From Homalodisca vitripennis (Eukaryota > Arthropoda > Insecta > Hemiptera > Cicadellidae), in the NCBI RefSeq assembly GCF_021130785.1, contig NC_060214.1, positions 45,404,001 through 45,468,000 of the forward strand: 64,000 nucleotides of DNA, in the 5' to 3' direction. The notes under the pieces were generated by a model that worked only from the letters and a program-made list of their open reading frames with translations, did no database searches and was not told the DNA's origin. A program made the position numbers and the translations under genes. Below are positions 1 to 13,054 of the stretch, one piece after another (within the stretch, counting starts at the first letter, position 1; the number at the start of each line of letters is the position of its first letter).

Positions 1-1919
1 TAGCGATAAAGGAGGCAATTCCGCCATCTCAGTGACCGGTGAAATGTCAATAACAAATACGTAGATGAAACGTATTTTCTTTTAAATATAAGGATATCAA
101 TTAATGTTATAATTGTTCTTTCCTTATATTATTTTAATCAATAACATTTTTACATGTATAGTAAAAGTACTGCAGTTTATTCATAAAAAGTAAAATTTAT
201 CCTCAATACTTTTAAATTTTCTTCATCAAAATTAGACTGCTTATATGAATATACTTCATGTAAAAAGTTTAGTTTATGGTCAATCCACTTTATATTGCTA
301 ATGTGAGACCATAAGCGGAGGATATATATATGTAATAGTAACAAAACAATTTAATAATAAAGATAAAGTTTTTAAATTTCTAGTCCAAATTGCATTTGCA
401 GCCAATCACTTAAAATCCAATACATAACAACTTATAAATTACTAATATAACTAAATCATTACTTGCGTCACAGTTCTGAAATAATATTAACATTGCAAAG
501 ACAATAATAGGGCACAATACACTGCTTACAGGGATATAGTCTTAGAATACAAATTAACTTAGCCCTTAACCCGAAAGTGTCAACGGTATTACAGCATCAG
601 ATTACATATCTGCACTGCCTCTGTGATAATGTTACCATCTTTGGCTTTGTACCAACTTCATTTAAAACACTTTCTCTTGGTCACAATTTAAAGTTTTCAA
701 TTAATAATTAAAATTCTAATTGAGAGATTGAAGTAAATGTTTTATAACTGTTGAGACTTACATAATTTAAATTGATTAACAAAAACACACCCCTTTTAAT
801 TTAACATAACGATTAAAGTCACAATCACAAATATTTTAAAGTAGAATCATATTAAATTTCTATAAAGTATTATTCCCAATCATCGGATATAACATTTTAG
901 TCACGTGAAGGTAGTACAATCTTTGTTTTTGCGATAGTTTTAAACCCATAAAACTTTTTACTTCAAGAGAAATAGTAAGAAATTCTATTAATAAATTAAG
1001 GCAATTTCGTGAGCAAGTAAAATTTAAATGTTATATAATATGAGATATTATATCTCAGAAGGTAACATGTTTTGTTTGTTACTGTTATAGGAAACCGATG
1101 CTATAAATAAAAATTAATTTAAAATGTGTTCCAAAGCGGTAATCTTGAAAAGAGCTGGAGTAATTAGGTTAATTATTTTTGTAATATACTAATCGATTTC
1201 TTAAAAAAGGTTATAATAAGAAATATATTAGAAAATTACCTGGAATATTTTGGAATTCAAATTAATCTCTGGCATTTATGTTTCATAATCCAAATTAAAC
1301 TCACGCTAAACAGCTGTTGAAAATTTTAGATAACGTTTGACAAGTTGTCTTAAACACCTATTTATATTCAAATTGTATTAAATATTAAGGATACAATGCT
1401 GTTTCACTAGTGTAATGTAGCATGAATGTAAAAAGGAGTACGCCCTTATAATGGGAATAGATAGTAAGTATGTAGGATTTACCTTAGACCGTAATAGGCT
1501 TTTCACTTCTACGTACGTATATTTTTTCTCTAGGACTAGACAAACTCCAATATGGTGCTGGGAACATATTAAGTGGGAAAGGGCTTTGAGGATATGTTTT
1601 TTTAATAAAGTACGTTTCCAAGACAAGTGTATTTATATTTTGTTTACTGGGGTAACAAGGCACAATCTGTTTGTGACGTTAAAATATTATTTATTTGAAA
1701 CTTATATGGACTTACACGTGTAAAAGATTATATAAAAGTCAGGTTACGTACTAGTAGTCTTAGCCATGAACACTTTAATAACGCCTACATGATGTATTCT
1801 TACTTAAATTTATTTGAAAACCTTTACTAGACATTTTTATTATTAGATGTATAATATTACATCATGGTTCCTTGAGCTACAAATTATAAACACTTTGATT
1901 CAAAAAATTGCGTTTGAAT

Positions 1920-2142
1920 CAGTGGGTAACAGCTAGTGTAAAATAAAATAAAAATATCAAATAAGTTTTGAAGAAAATAATACATGTTTTTTGATACAGA
2001 TAGGGATATAATGTTTTGTATTTATATGAATAAAATTTACGGAAATAATAATGTGTTTGAAAATAATAAAAGCTATGTATTATTTTCATCATAACTTATT
2101 TGATATTTTTATTTTATTTTACACTAGTTGTTTTCCACAGAT
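1920..2142. mobile_element. Palindromic MITE-like element in X1
   Basis: The left arm begins GTGGGTAACAGCTAGTGT and runs through an AAAATAAAAT-rich stretch to about 1,985. The right arm (about 2,078-2,142) is its reverse complement with a few mismatches. The arms are about 60 bp and the spacer about 90 bp. It carries no coding capacity. A counterpart at the same position in X2 shows that insertion predates the duplication. It could also be two inverted retrotransposon 3' ends. Confidence 0.7.
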
Positions 2143-5033
2143 TATATACTATATTACTACATATATCAGTGTATAAATGAGAACGTATTTGTCCAAAAAC
2201 TTTTATGTTTGTATATATTAAAAGTGTAGGAAATTATGCTTTTCTAGAAGTATCATATGATGAATGCATTACGATGTTTCTAATATAGGTTATAACATGC
2301 ATAAACTAATAAAATTTATCTTTTTTTCAGGTATTTCTACTAACTACTATTAATTAAACTGTAAGTACCTTGTTAGTTCAAATATTTTAGTTATAAAAAC
2401 TACACTATTGTATATAGTTACGTGCAATAGGTTAAAGGCATAAAATAACAGTTTGTAAACTTTAGAACCTTAGAATGAAATCATATTTAAATGAAATATA
2501 AGTTACGACATATAAAAAATATTGCGACATATTATGTTCTAGCTGTAAAAATTAGTAATGATTAACGAGAATTATTGGAGAGCTTTTACTAAATATTCCT
2601 TCTATTCCTTGATAACCAGAATTTAACAATACATGCAATAATTCCGCAGATACTTTTGAAGGCTTTCTTGCTTTTAATAGAATTTTTTATGATTTAACTG
2701 TATTGGGATCTTGAGAATATCCTAATTCATGTAAGAATTTTCTAAATATCTGTTATTAAAATAATAATATAGAATTTTTTTTATTAAGATCACTTTTAAT
2801 TAATTATGATTTATATTGTAACGTATTTATTTCGTATATTAGCTGACATGAACGTTATTCGTAATAATTTATGTAATATGAACAAATACGAGATTTATGC
2901 CATTTCCTTTAACATGCGCTATTCAATTTGACTTATAACATCTCCTTAAAGCAATTTGTAATGTTTCAATCAATTGACCTTTTGACAATAACTATTCTGC
3001 TAGTAAGTGTTGAACAGTTGTTTAGCTCAGAAGTAACAAAGAAATCCTGGTTATTAAAAGTGTTTATTACCAATTGATATGTGCATAATAAGAAATATGT
3101 GTATTTTTTAATCTTCGGATATTTTGTAACTATCGTAGTGTTTGTGTGAATAAAATATTTAATATTTAACCTGATTTTTCTGTTAAAAATAGATTAACGC
3201 TAATTTGATATATACAGAGAATAAATGTGTTATTTTTATATCTTAACAACGAAAAGAGTAACACAATGTAGGTATAGTTGGCTTTGTGTACTTTGCGTCC
3301 ACATGATGTACTCTTAGCCACCCAAAATCCTGTCCTTTGCTCAGAAAAAAGGGGTCAGTAAACGATAAAATTTCACACTTTTAAGTTTCAAAAATGCTGT
3401 TAATTTACTGAAACAACCAAACAACACCAATAGGGAATTTCTAGAATGTTTCAGTTTCTATATTCCTGTTATATGATTTAAAATTTGTGGAAATCCCTAG
3501 CCACAAAATATTTTCAATATCATCAATAAAAATATGAAAGCGTTTTCGTAAGTTTTATTTCTAATAAAAACCTTTCGTCATATAAATTGATATTCCTTGT
3601 TCTCTTCACACTGAATCTTTTGCTTAATAATGTGAATGATCCTTACAATTGTCAAAACTACAACAAAGTAGCAAAAACAACAAATTCATTTTTTAACCTT
3701 TCTTTATATAGTTTTATCTTTAATACATTCATTACATGAAATACTACCCGTCCATGTTTGAAGATAATATTATGTAAACGGAATAAATACTATAAACGAT
3801 TCACTAGTTACGATAAAGTCAGTAAAGTAGAATTAACATATCCTACTGAGTAGGAACTAGCACCAAGTACAATTTCAGATACATATGCAAACGATTTAAT
3901 ACACACTACTCTGTACACTATTTAATATTGCCCCTTTCTAGTCGTCACTCTGGTTTGGTAGATTTAGGAAATGTAAAAAATAAAAAATTTAATCAGTTTC
4001 AGATCGGTTTAAAATTGGAGCGTAACCTCATTCACAGATGTGTCGATACAACTGCACAGCTGTTAGATGTATATCATGATGTAGCTCACAAGCTACGTAG
4101 CATTATTATTTGTTTAGATTTAATTAGGAAATAAGGTTTTAGAATTAGTAAATAATATTAAAATACGGAAAATATTCAAGTTTCTGCAAAAATGTGCATT
4201 TTCTTAAAATATGTATATAAAAATGTATTTAAATATTATGAATTAAAGGTTTTCAGAACGATTTTTCTTTTGAGATATTAAATGTTTCTTACACTAACCG
4301 CACGGTTGAAGCTCAAGCGATCAATGTAGTAACAACTTCACATTGATATTCTGCCCAAGTATATCTGCATAATAGCGCCGTACATCCAAGTAACTTGTGG
4401 AGACATTGTAGAAAAGCGGCAATGTGGTCAGAACTTTTATTCTGTTTGAACTTTGTTTTAGAAAGGCCTTACTTAGATTTTATTGTTTAATGCTTATATG
4501 CCCCTGTTGTTATTTTGTGTTTCCATCGTGTCATTAAATCTGTTGAAACATTAACATTGTCATTTAATTGTTTACTAAACTTATTGCATTTGTGCTAGGC
4601 TACTTTTTAATCGGTCCTGTTTAAACAATCTTCGACAAACCATGTTTTCAATTAAAAACATAGTATATAGTTTTCAACTCAAAGTTGCAACTGGTATGAT
4701 ATTTCCAGTATTGAAGAGATAAATTACTTTTTACTAAAGTGAAATAAACTACTTCATAAGTGCTAAGTTATTTTTTACTTAAAGACTAATATATATGACA
4801 TAAAATAAAATAACTAAAGAGATAACAGTCCGAAATTTTTGATACTTAAATATGGCACTAGATGGTGGTAATCAACAATCGATTGTTTAGAAAGTTAACT
4901 TATTTATACGATCTTACTCTCCAAATCGAAACAATTGGAAAACAAAAATTGTTTTCATTTATGCTGTATGTTGTGGCTAGCTGAGCATTAGCGAAGCGTA
5001 TCACACGAGGGGTAGAAAAGATCTCACTAATGG
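2143..5033. other. AT-rich noncoding part of X1
   Basis: I see no gene in this interval. It is matched throughout by 47,208-50,100 in X2. A 68-codon reading at 3,928-4,134 is broken in X2 by indels and is not supported. The last 130 bases before 5,034 may belong to the decayed 5' part of the non-LTR retrotransposon. Confidence 0.6.
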
Positions 5034-5522
5034 ATGTGTTTTCCTTTTACCGTTGTGGAAAATCAGGTTATCTCTCACCTAAACTTAGAACTTAATTTTG
5101 AATCCGTCACCATTCACATAGTTAAATTAAACACCACTATCATCACCATTTCCAGATCACCCCAGGGCTATTTTTCATTGTTTTTGAAATGTTTAGAGGA
5201 ATCGCTTAAAATCCTACATAAATATGATATAAGGATATTCGTCTGTGGGAATTTCAATGTTCGTTTTGAAACGCAATATGATAGGCAGTTTTTACTGTTT
5301 TCCGACATTGTTCAAAGTTTTTCAATTTCATCAGCGACTCGCCCATCACCAACAGGATGTTCATGCATCGATAATATTTTAACTATCATTGAGCCTGGCC
5401 GTGTGAGAGCTGAGGTGGCCTCTTCCTGTTTGTCCGATCACGAAGCACAGCTTGTTACAACTGTAATTCAGCCAATTATATATAAGGGGTGTAACTCTGT
5501 CCCTTACCGAGTTTTCTATATA

Positions 5523-5575
<53 letters not shown>

Positions 5576-5945
5576 ACCAGAAATAAAAATAGTTTAACAG
5601 TACCCCACCACGGTAATAATATGTTCAGCAAATCAATAGAATATTTAAGTCCTACAATTTATAATAGACTGCCAGTTTATTTGAAAGCCAGCATCTTTCA
5701 AAAACAAGCTAAAAGACTTTCTTGTGAAAAACTGTTTTTACTCACTCTCTGTATTTTTTTGCCCCACCCAACCTTTCAAGTAAAAATATCAGTAGTAGTG
5801 TTTTCAATGTATTTCTTAACTTGTAGTTTTACCAGATATAACAATAACATTGACAAGAATATTTTTAGCATTTAGTTATTTATACATATTGACCATTCTT
5901 GATACATGTTAATGTCAATGAGAAATAAATTATTTTGATTTTATT
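5034..5945 (+). pseudogene. Internally deleted non-LTR retrotransposon (X1 copy)
   Basis: Codons 5,034-5,515 read as the C-terminal part of an APE-type endonuclease. They show an RSPQGYFSLFL stretch (family pattern YRSPxGDF), IFVCGNFNV (GDFN pattern with D changed to N), a CIDNILT stretch and CLSDHEAQ (the SDH catalytic motif). The reading then runs into a TA microsatellite. After it, 5,572-5,760 encodes the typical C-terminal tail of such polyproteins, with SKSIEYLSPTIYNRLP followed by a basic stretch. X2 shows that about 1.9 kb between these parts, containing the whole reverse transcriptase, is missing here. The element is dead. The clade is Jockey/CR1-like by motif style only. Confidence 0.82.
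5514..5571. repeat. TA microsatellite at deletion junction
   Basis: (TA)n interrupted by TTT. It replaces the reverse-transcriptase part of the element relative to X2, where (TA)n lies at 52,441-52,491 just before the same CCCACCAGAAATAAAAATAG sequence. The deletion therefore used, or ended in, this microsatellite. Confidence 0.85.
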
Positions 5946-8900
5946 TGCTTTATGTATATACCTGTCCGTACGATATATCAAAATCTAGTTTGCGAAGTTT
6001 GTCTACAGACTTCATTGTTGTAAAAAGCTTAGTTTCTGTATAATAACCTTTAATTTTGATTTTTAATGCATGGATTTGGCTGAGAGTTAGGTAAACATTT
6101 TAAATTGTTCTTATCGGTAATCATGGTAGCAACAATAAAATCCTGAAATATTTTCTTCTCATGTATGTAAAAACTTTATTAAATCTTAACGTGCGATATA
6201 GTAAATATTGCAGACCAAAACATAAGCTGTGAAATTTTTCATACAAGGTCCCGATGTCATTGAGTGGAGCCCGTATGGTTAAATTATTAATTATTATATT
6301 GTATGTTCCAATTGTGATGAGAACTTTTTATAAAATATTAAAATTGTTTCTATTCAATTTTGAGTGTAATACATATACTTACAAATTTATCATTTTCTTA
6401 TTACTAGAAAAACTCTATTAATACCCCTCTTGGTAAAAGATTTTATAACTTTTTTTTCGTTAAAATTCTACAACAGTTTTTATATAATACTCAAAAATCT
6501 GGATATGACTTCTACGCTTTCCTACCTATAACCTGGTAAAGAGTGACTGCAGTTAGTTAAAATTCAACATATCTCGTTTTTAAATGCAAGGTAGGCCTTA
6601 TTACATAAATTTTCATATTAATGTAGATCATAATTTCATATTATGCGTAGGCATTAGATGATTTAATTAAAAAGGAATTGTATACCTAAATTGATCATTA
6701 CATATAAAGTAAGTTGGAAAAACCACCACAGTACCAAAAGGAATGAAATAAATCAGGGGTCATAAATTAACTAAACCTTTCGTGCGAGAATGTCGTCATT
6801 AGTAACTCTATGAGATAAAACCGGCATCACGAAGTTAAAATAATACAAGTTGTCCGGTGTTCAGGGTTGCCTTAAAAATTAAAAATATAACTAAAAACCT
6901 GTAAATTTTGTTCGTGTACATGGAAAGTATTCTAACACGTATTCAGCGGACCGATTATTAAAATGGTGGGTACTTAAAGACTTAAAACATTTATTGCTAG
7001 TTTTTTTACAACTTTGAAATTGCCACGAAGAGGAATTACATTAGTGACCGAAAATTTCAATCATCTTTGTTCCTTATGTACAATGTATATGAGAAATGAA
7101 AAATTAAGTCAATATTTAAATTTACTGACTATTTTTGCATCATATAAATATATTTAAATTATGCTACCCAACCTTTTTCCTATTATGTTTTCACTAAAAA
7201 ATATTATATAACTTCATAGTAAACAAATGTTAGGTTTTGAATACCATAATGATATGTGTAAATTGATTTAGATATACCAATTGAACAAGTGAATTCATAG
7301 AATTATGAAATATATTTATTGACGCATATATGTAGTAGAAGTTCAGAAGTCTAAATCTCAATGCTAATTTTTACAAAAGTAGCTAGGCTTTTAAGACAAG
7401 ACCAAAGAGTACACATTGTATTCGAAAGCCCAAAAAACTTTCAATGTTCTGTCTAAGTCTGTTGTTTGCGAGAAATAATTTCGACGTATAATGGAAACAT
7501 TGAAATTTGCCACCTTTATATGTATAGCAATACCATTAGAAATAAAATAATTGAAAATGTTAAAACCGTGTTCTATACCAATATCTATGACATAAAATTA
7601 ACTTGTATATAGTATGTATACGATGTCCAAATAACACTGGATATTTTTGATATAATGTGTATAATAATCTCTATCGTAGAAATTGTTTATAAAAATGCAT
7701 TTGTAATTTTGTACCTGAGTAAATGATTGAGTTTAATTTATTAAAATAATATCCTTCTAATTATAAAAACATTTAGTTTAGGTTTTTTTTAAGCGGACCT
7801 TAGACAAAGAGTTATTGAAGTAGCAAAAAATGCCATATAAATTCAATGGGCATGGGATGATAAATGTATATGACAGCTGTATTCAACCAAAAGATCCTTA
7901 CACACAACGTAGATTGTAACACAATTCGAACTATGTTGTTCGTTCGAAATTTCACAAATGACGTTCAAAAAACTGTTATACCACCTTTGCCTTGTCAATT
8001 AAATATTTTCTGCCTTATATACTATTTATATCTGAATTTGAGCATTCACACAATTGAATCTCTATTTTCATGTAAGAAGTACGATTTTTAAATATTGTTA
8101 AAATTCACAAAAAAATACTAAGAACAACATGGGTAAGACACTAAATCTATGAATCAGCCAGTGAAAGGATGACTCAATGGACAGATGTCACTCAAATTAA
8201 ACCAAAACAGACGCCACCATTGTTCTGTGTCTGGTTGTGCCAGATAGTGTGTAGGTGGACTGCAGTTACCATTGTTCCCTAACTACTTTACCAACAGAGT
8301 TCTCACCAACCTGTTACATTTAGTAACGCTATGGCATTGTTTAATTTGCATTTATTTAAACTTCCACGAATTTATCCAAGATAAGATTAGCTTACAAATC
8401 TTAAATAAAAACTACACAAATATTTCATGGATGAGGAGGCAGAATTAAAATATAAATACTATTGGAATTCTATGTATAGTGTATGCCGTTGTACAGTAAG
8501 TATAAAGGCTGTCCTGAATAAAATTGCACAGCTTAATGCGTAACAGGACTTTTTCCACTTCCTACCTGGATGGAATAAAAATCTCTATATGTAAACTTAT
8601 CAAACTATTTTTGTATGAACATAAATTATTTGCATGGCGAGTACAAAATATATGTAATTATAACATAATACAATATTATATCTTATGTAATTGTCTTGCA
8701 TAACCTAATTAAGATATAGAAATTAAGTATTCATACAGCTTTATATGTTTATTTTAATTTTTTCACAGTCTCATCCCTCAAATTTGTTCCCTTCTAATAT
8801 GATACTCTTAAATATGCACAAATTGAATTTTACAACCCGCTAGTTATACCTGAATGTTTATCTTGATTGCGTATCATCAACTAAATTTCGTGGATTCCTC

Positions 8901-9913
8901 ATCGCTTCTAATCCGATATGGCACACTCACTTAACTAAATTGATTACACTGTTGAATTCAGTTACATTTACCTTGAGCTGTATTGTATAATTTCCATCAA
9001 AAGAAGTTCTCACCGGGTTATCTTGGCTTATTTAAATCGTGGTTTAGATATGGCCTCACATTCTGTGGATACTGCAACACTATTGTTTAATATAACTTTA
9101 TTCAAATAAAAGAGGGCTTCGAGAGTCGTCAGGGACTTAAGGAAGTGGGACAATTGTGGGGAGCTTTTCCGCTCAAGTAGAATCCTTGCATCGGATTTAC
9201 TATTATTTTATCATATAGTAATATTTGTTTTAAAAAAAGATAGATTTTCACTTATAAATCACAAATACCACGAAATAAAAGAAAATACATTTTATAAAAT
9301 AAGGATTTAGATTAACTCTGTTTGATTCAATTAATATTGTAATCTATACCAAAATTGTTCATGATTTAAAATCAACACATATAAAAAATATAAAAAGCCT
9401 GAAATAGTTTAAGTTTCACTTGGTCCGCTTCGTAGGAAAGGATTTCGTCGGTCTTCATGAGGTCTTTGATGAGCATATATTCACGCAACAGGTCAATCTG
9501 TAAATGACCTGTACATACATGTAAAAAATTATCTTTAGAGTTACTCTATTCTTAATTGTATTTTATTCATCACATGCAACTTGTATGTGTTCTGACATGC
9601 ACAATAAAACTGTAAAGTTTAACTGGGTCAATAAAAAACTGTTTATTATATGAATGTTAACGACAATGGCAATCTGTACATATGAAACGTGAGGCCATGG
9701 AAAACAAACTGAGCATTTAGCATGAGACTGTCAACATTAATAGTATCATGATATAGCTTACAGACATTAAATACCCCATCCACTTTAATATTTTTTGAAA
9801 TAGACACAATTTTTTGATGATAATAATAATATTTTCACCAACTGATAAATGCATCTATAGATTAACTATCCTTTTTGTCATAAACATACGTCGAAAAGTG
9901 AACTATTTCAATT

Positions 9914-9918
<5 letters not shown>
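5946..9918. other. AT-rich noncoding part of X1
   Basis: No convincing gene. The stretch is matched by 52,873-56,850 in X2. Short readings such as 7,864-8,091 have an X2 partner (54,823-55,047) but with a frameshifting indel. About 8,110-8,280 is a less AT-rich island that is nearly identical in X2 (55,085-55,245), see findings. Confidence 0.6.

Positions 9919-9966
<48 letters not shown>
9919..9966. repeat. TA microsatellite
   Basis: A pure (TA)n run immediately left of the small palindrome at 9,967-10,030. The X2 counterpart region has TA runs on both sides of the Penelope-like insertion. Confidence 0.9.
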
Positions 9967-9967
<1 letters not shown>

Positions 9968-10030
9968 CCTGTTTGGACATTTATTGATATATATATATAT
10001 ATTTTTTTATCAATAAATTTCCAAACAGGT
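9967..10030. mobile_element. Small palindrome, MITE-like, uninterrupted in X1
   Basis: The left arm ACCTGTTTGGACATTTATTG is mirrored by the right arm CAATAAATTTCCAAACAGGT around an AT-rich loop. In X2 the same two arms (56,895-56,922 and 58,747-58,767) are separated by about 1.8 kb containing the Penelope-like element, so X1 shows the pre-insertion state. Confidence 0.75.
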
Positions 10031-11334
10031 TTGGTTTTATATAAACCTAATACTTGTATCTCAACACTTCATACATCATGACGATTACATATTTAGCTAT
10101 GAAGAGATCTATTAGTAACGTATATTTACTTTTTAAATTGACTCATTATTATTGATAAAATCTATCAGGTTTTCATAAACGCTAAAATAACTTCGAAACA
10201 ACTATAAGGATAACAACGCTAAAATCATCTTCTAACATACAGGGTGCCCCCATATATGTTACAACGGTTTTAGGTATTACATTTCCACCTATGGTTCTAA
10301 GGGCAAACCAATACATCATACTCAAAAATTTTTAATGGGAATTTTTAGTCGATCAGCCAACATTTTGTGTTCTTCCTTACAAGTTTCAAGACTTGTACAA
10401 GAATTTAAAAATTAGATATTAAACTTTAATATTTGGATTAATGTTCCAAATAGAAACAATTAAATTTAATATAACTGTCATATCATTCTTCAAAATCTTA
10501 ACTTTTTTAAAATATTTTGATAATAAATTCAAATATCTATCTTACATAAATACTATTGATGTATTGAATGTTTATCTGTTGAATGTATATATGGGTGTAT
10601 GATAGTATGTATTTCCGTGTAGTTTTTAGATAAATATTTATGTAGGTTAATTATTGTTTTGATATTAGGCAGTGAGAGATGCGTGTTTTGTTGGTGTGAT
10701 TTTTATTGTTAGTGTTATGTTAGTATACATTAATAAATGTGCATTTATATCAATTATGTATTGGATATATTCTCTACCTTTTTGGGACAGATGCCACATG
10801 AGGCGGCATTGTGGGCTGTATGAATAATTTATTTCTAATTGAACTCTTACCTTTTTTTGTTTTTGTTTATGTTGTGCTAACTACACAACTGGAAAGTGGT
10901 TAGCATTAATTTCTAATAATATCAAATTTACATACAATTGTAAAATACTGATGTAATAAATAATCTATTATTATTAAATATAAAAATGGCACATGATAAA
11001 TATTTAAAAAATTATGTGTTAATAAGAATATTTTATCATGGATTAGGGAAATGATTTTTTTCATCTGTCTACTAAACAATATAAACTGTTACTATACTAC
11101 AGATTTGCTAAGAAGTCACAACTATAACAAAATATAGGTTTAGAACTTAAAATAAATATGTAGTAAATATAAATTGTTAAACTTTAATCATAATACCCCA
11201 ATTTGTAATGTTGTCATGATCAAAATACAACTATGTTAAGGTTTGTTTAAAGGAAATTATGTTAGAGAGGTATTAACATAACAATTTATCTCACAAAATA
11301 CACATGACCATAGAATCAGTTTTTTATATTATGA

Positions 11335-11520
11335 ATACTGTTGTGGTGAGTTACATCATAAATCAAAGGCCGGCTTATTGTATATTTGGCTGCTTGCCAC
11401 TTTGCAATGGAAGGCAATAATTTATATGGATGACAAAAACCAAGCCATCCTTTAGTATCCTGGACCTCTAGATTTTATTAACTAATGGTTTACTTAAGCT
11501 TAGTGTTAACTTATATTAAA
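11335..11520 (+). repeat. Old dispersed repeat shared by X and Y
   Basis: The stretch with CGGCTTATTGTATATTTGGC, a GCCACTT-type segment, ATGGATGACAAA and CCTTTAG aligns, with many substitutions, with 33,040-33,215 (Y1), 43,345-43,520 (Y2) and 60,335-60,510 (X2). X and Y are otherwise unrelated here, so this is an older repeat or an older duplication. Confidence 0.75.
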
Positions 11521-12054
11521 ATTCTAAGATGTAGTATTATATATCCCAGCATATATCTGATAGTAGCACAGCAATTAAAAAAGTGACCATTCCATGACTT
11601 ACGCTAATATAAATAATGATATTCAATCTATTTTACCAGTAAAATGTTTATTAATATGTTTTTCAGTAAAATGTTATCAATAAACACTCGGTCTGCCAGT
11701 TTAAGAACTTATATATTAGTTATGAGTGTATACAGGTAATATCTTAGTGTGTTTGAGGTCACCTTACTTAGAAAAAACTAATCAGATTTTTATGATAGCT
11801 GGATCACACCTGACTACGTCTTGAGGGTTAGAAATTGACTTATTGTAAAAGGAATTCTCATTTTGAAGTGAACATATTATTCGATTTCATGGTGAAACAC
11901 TAGAGAAATAATGCATAAACAGATTAAACTAACCATGTAATCATGAGTATTAAAATTGGGTATACGTGTCGGATTATAGTACTATACATTTTATAGTTTG
12001 GTTATTAATTGACTAATAAAAATATCCGGGAGGGTAAACTTCTGGTATTTATAG

Positions 12055-12300
12055 CTTCCAGTTTATTTCACACTGGGCACAGCATAAACCGATGTATCAC
12101 TTACATCTGGGCAACCTTATGGATGTCCAGAAGTGGCACACCACAAACAGCAAATGTTGAGATTCTGGGGTACAAGGGTAATTCTGTAGGTATAGTCTAC
12201 TGAGGGAGATGACTGTTAGAGTTGGTGGGGTAAGTTCCCTAAGATTGAAAGGTTCTTCCAAGCCTAGACATAACGAGTAGCCACTTTTTATTGTATACAA
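12055..12300. other. Low-divergence, GC-richer island (X1)
   Basis: About 225 bases here differ from 61,063-61,300 in X2 at roughly one or two positions, while flanking lines differ at several percent. Composition is visibly richer in G+C than the surroundings, and a donor-like GGGGTAAGT occurs at about 12,225. Both strands have open readings (12,009-12,203 plus; 12,097-12,363 minus) but neither resembles a family I recognise. It could be an exon, an RNA gene, a regulatory element or a gene-conversion patch. Confidence 0.4.
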
Positions 12301-12958
12301 CGATAATATAATGAAAGTTTCAATCTTATTATTAAGAGAGCAGCTATCTACCTTTCCAAACATAATAATATAAAATAAGACCGTTTAATAATTATAAATA
12401 TAGAATATAGGCAATATAACAAGAACATTGAACGCTTTATATTAAATGTGTAATGTATGTAGTTATCTTAAAATGTTGTGCTTAATTAATTTAAGTTTAC
12501 ATCGTAAAAATGATTGGAAATCAATATTTAAAAAAACTGTCTTATCTTTTCAACAGGGTTTCAAAAAACGTCTGCAATAAAATTTTTTAGGTAATTTGTT
12601 TGATAATAAAAATGAAAGTATTATTTAAACCAGGTATAAAATATAAAGTATTCGTATTTAAATGTTCAGATATTCAAATGATTATACATCAAATTTAACA
12701 ATATGACATATTTTTTGTCATTTAATAAAAATAGTAAGGTTATAATTAAATCTATGTTTATTAATAAACATGTATAAGTTAATTTATTTCATGAATTTAT
12801 GAATGAAATTTTTATTTTCATTCTTTGCATCGTATACAAATTCATTACTAGTATGTTTGTATACAAGTTATCGTTAAATATTATAAATAATTTTGTTAAA
12901 TGTATTACATGTTCTAATGTAGTTGAACATTGTTTTGTTTATACATTATTTTTGTATG

Positions 12959-12963
<5 letters not shown>

Positions 12964-13052
<89 letters not shown>
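12964..13052. repeat. Compound (TA)n(TG)n microsatellite
   Basis: (TA)n at 12,964-13,000 passes directly into a pure (GT)n at 13,001-13,052. The X2 locus carries the same compound array in a longer, interrupted form. Confidence 0.95.

Positions 13053-13054
<2 letters not shown>

Larger units (their letters stand above)
10031..12963. other. AT-rich noncoding part of X1
   Basis: No gene is seen. It is matched by 58,768-61,970 in X2. It contains an old dispersed repeat (11,335-11,520) also found in block Y, and an exon-like island at 12,055-12,300 described separately. Confidence 0.6.

Noticed and set aside
1451..1723. 90-codon reading in X1, with similar starts in X2 (46,507) and X3 (33,700)
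   Set aside because: Differences among the three copies mostly change amino acids and the frame breaks in X2 and X3, so there is no sign of protein selection.
3928..4134. 68-codon reading with ordinary composition
   Set aside because: The X2 partner (about 48,990-49,190) has indels and a stop, and no domain is recognisable.
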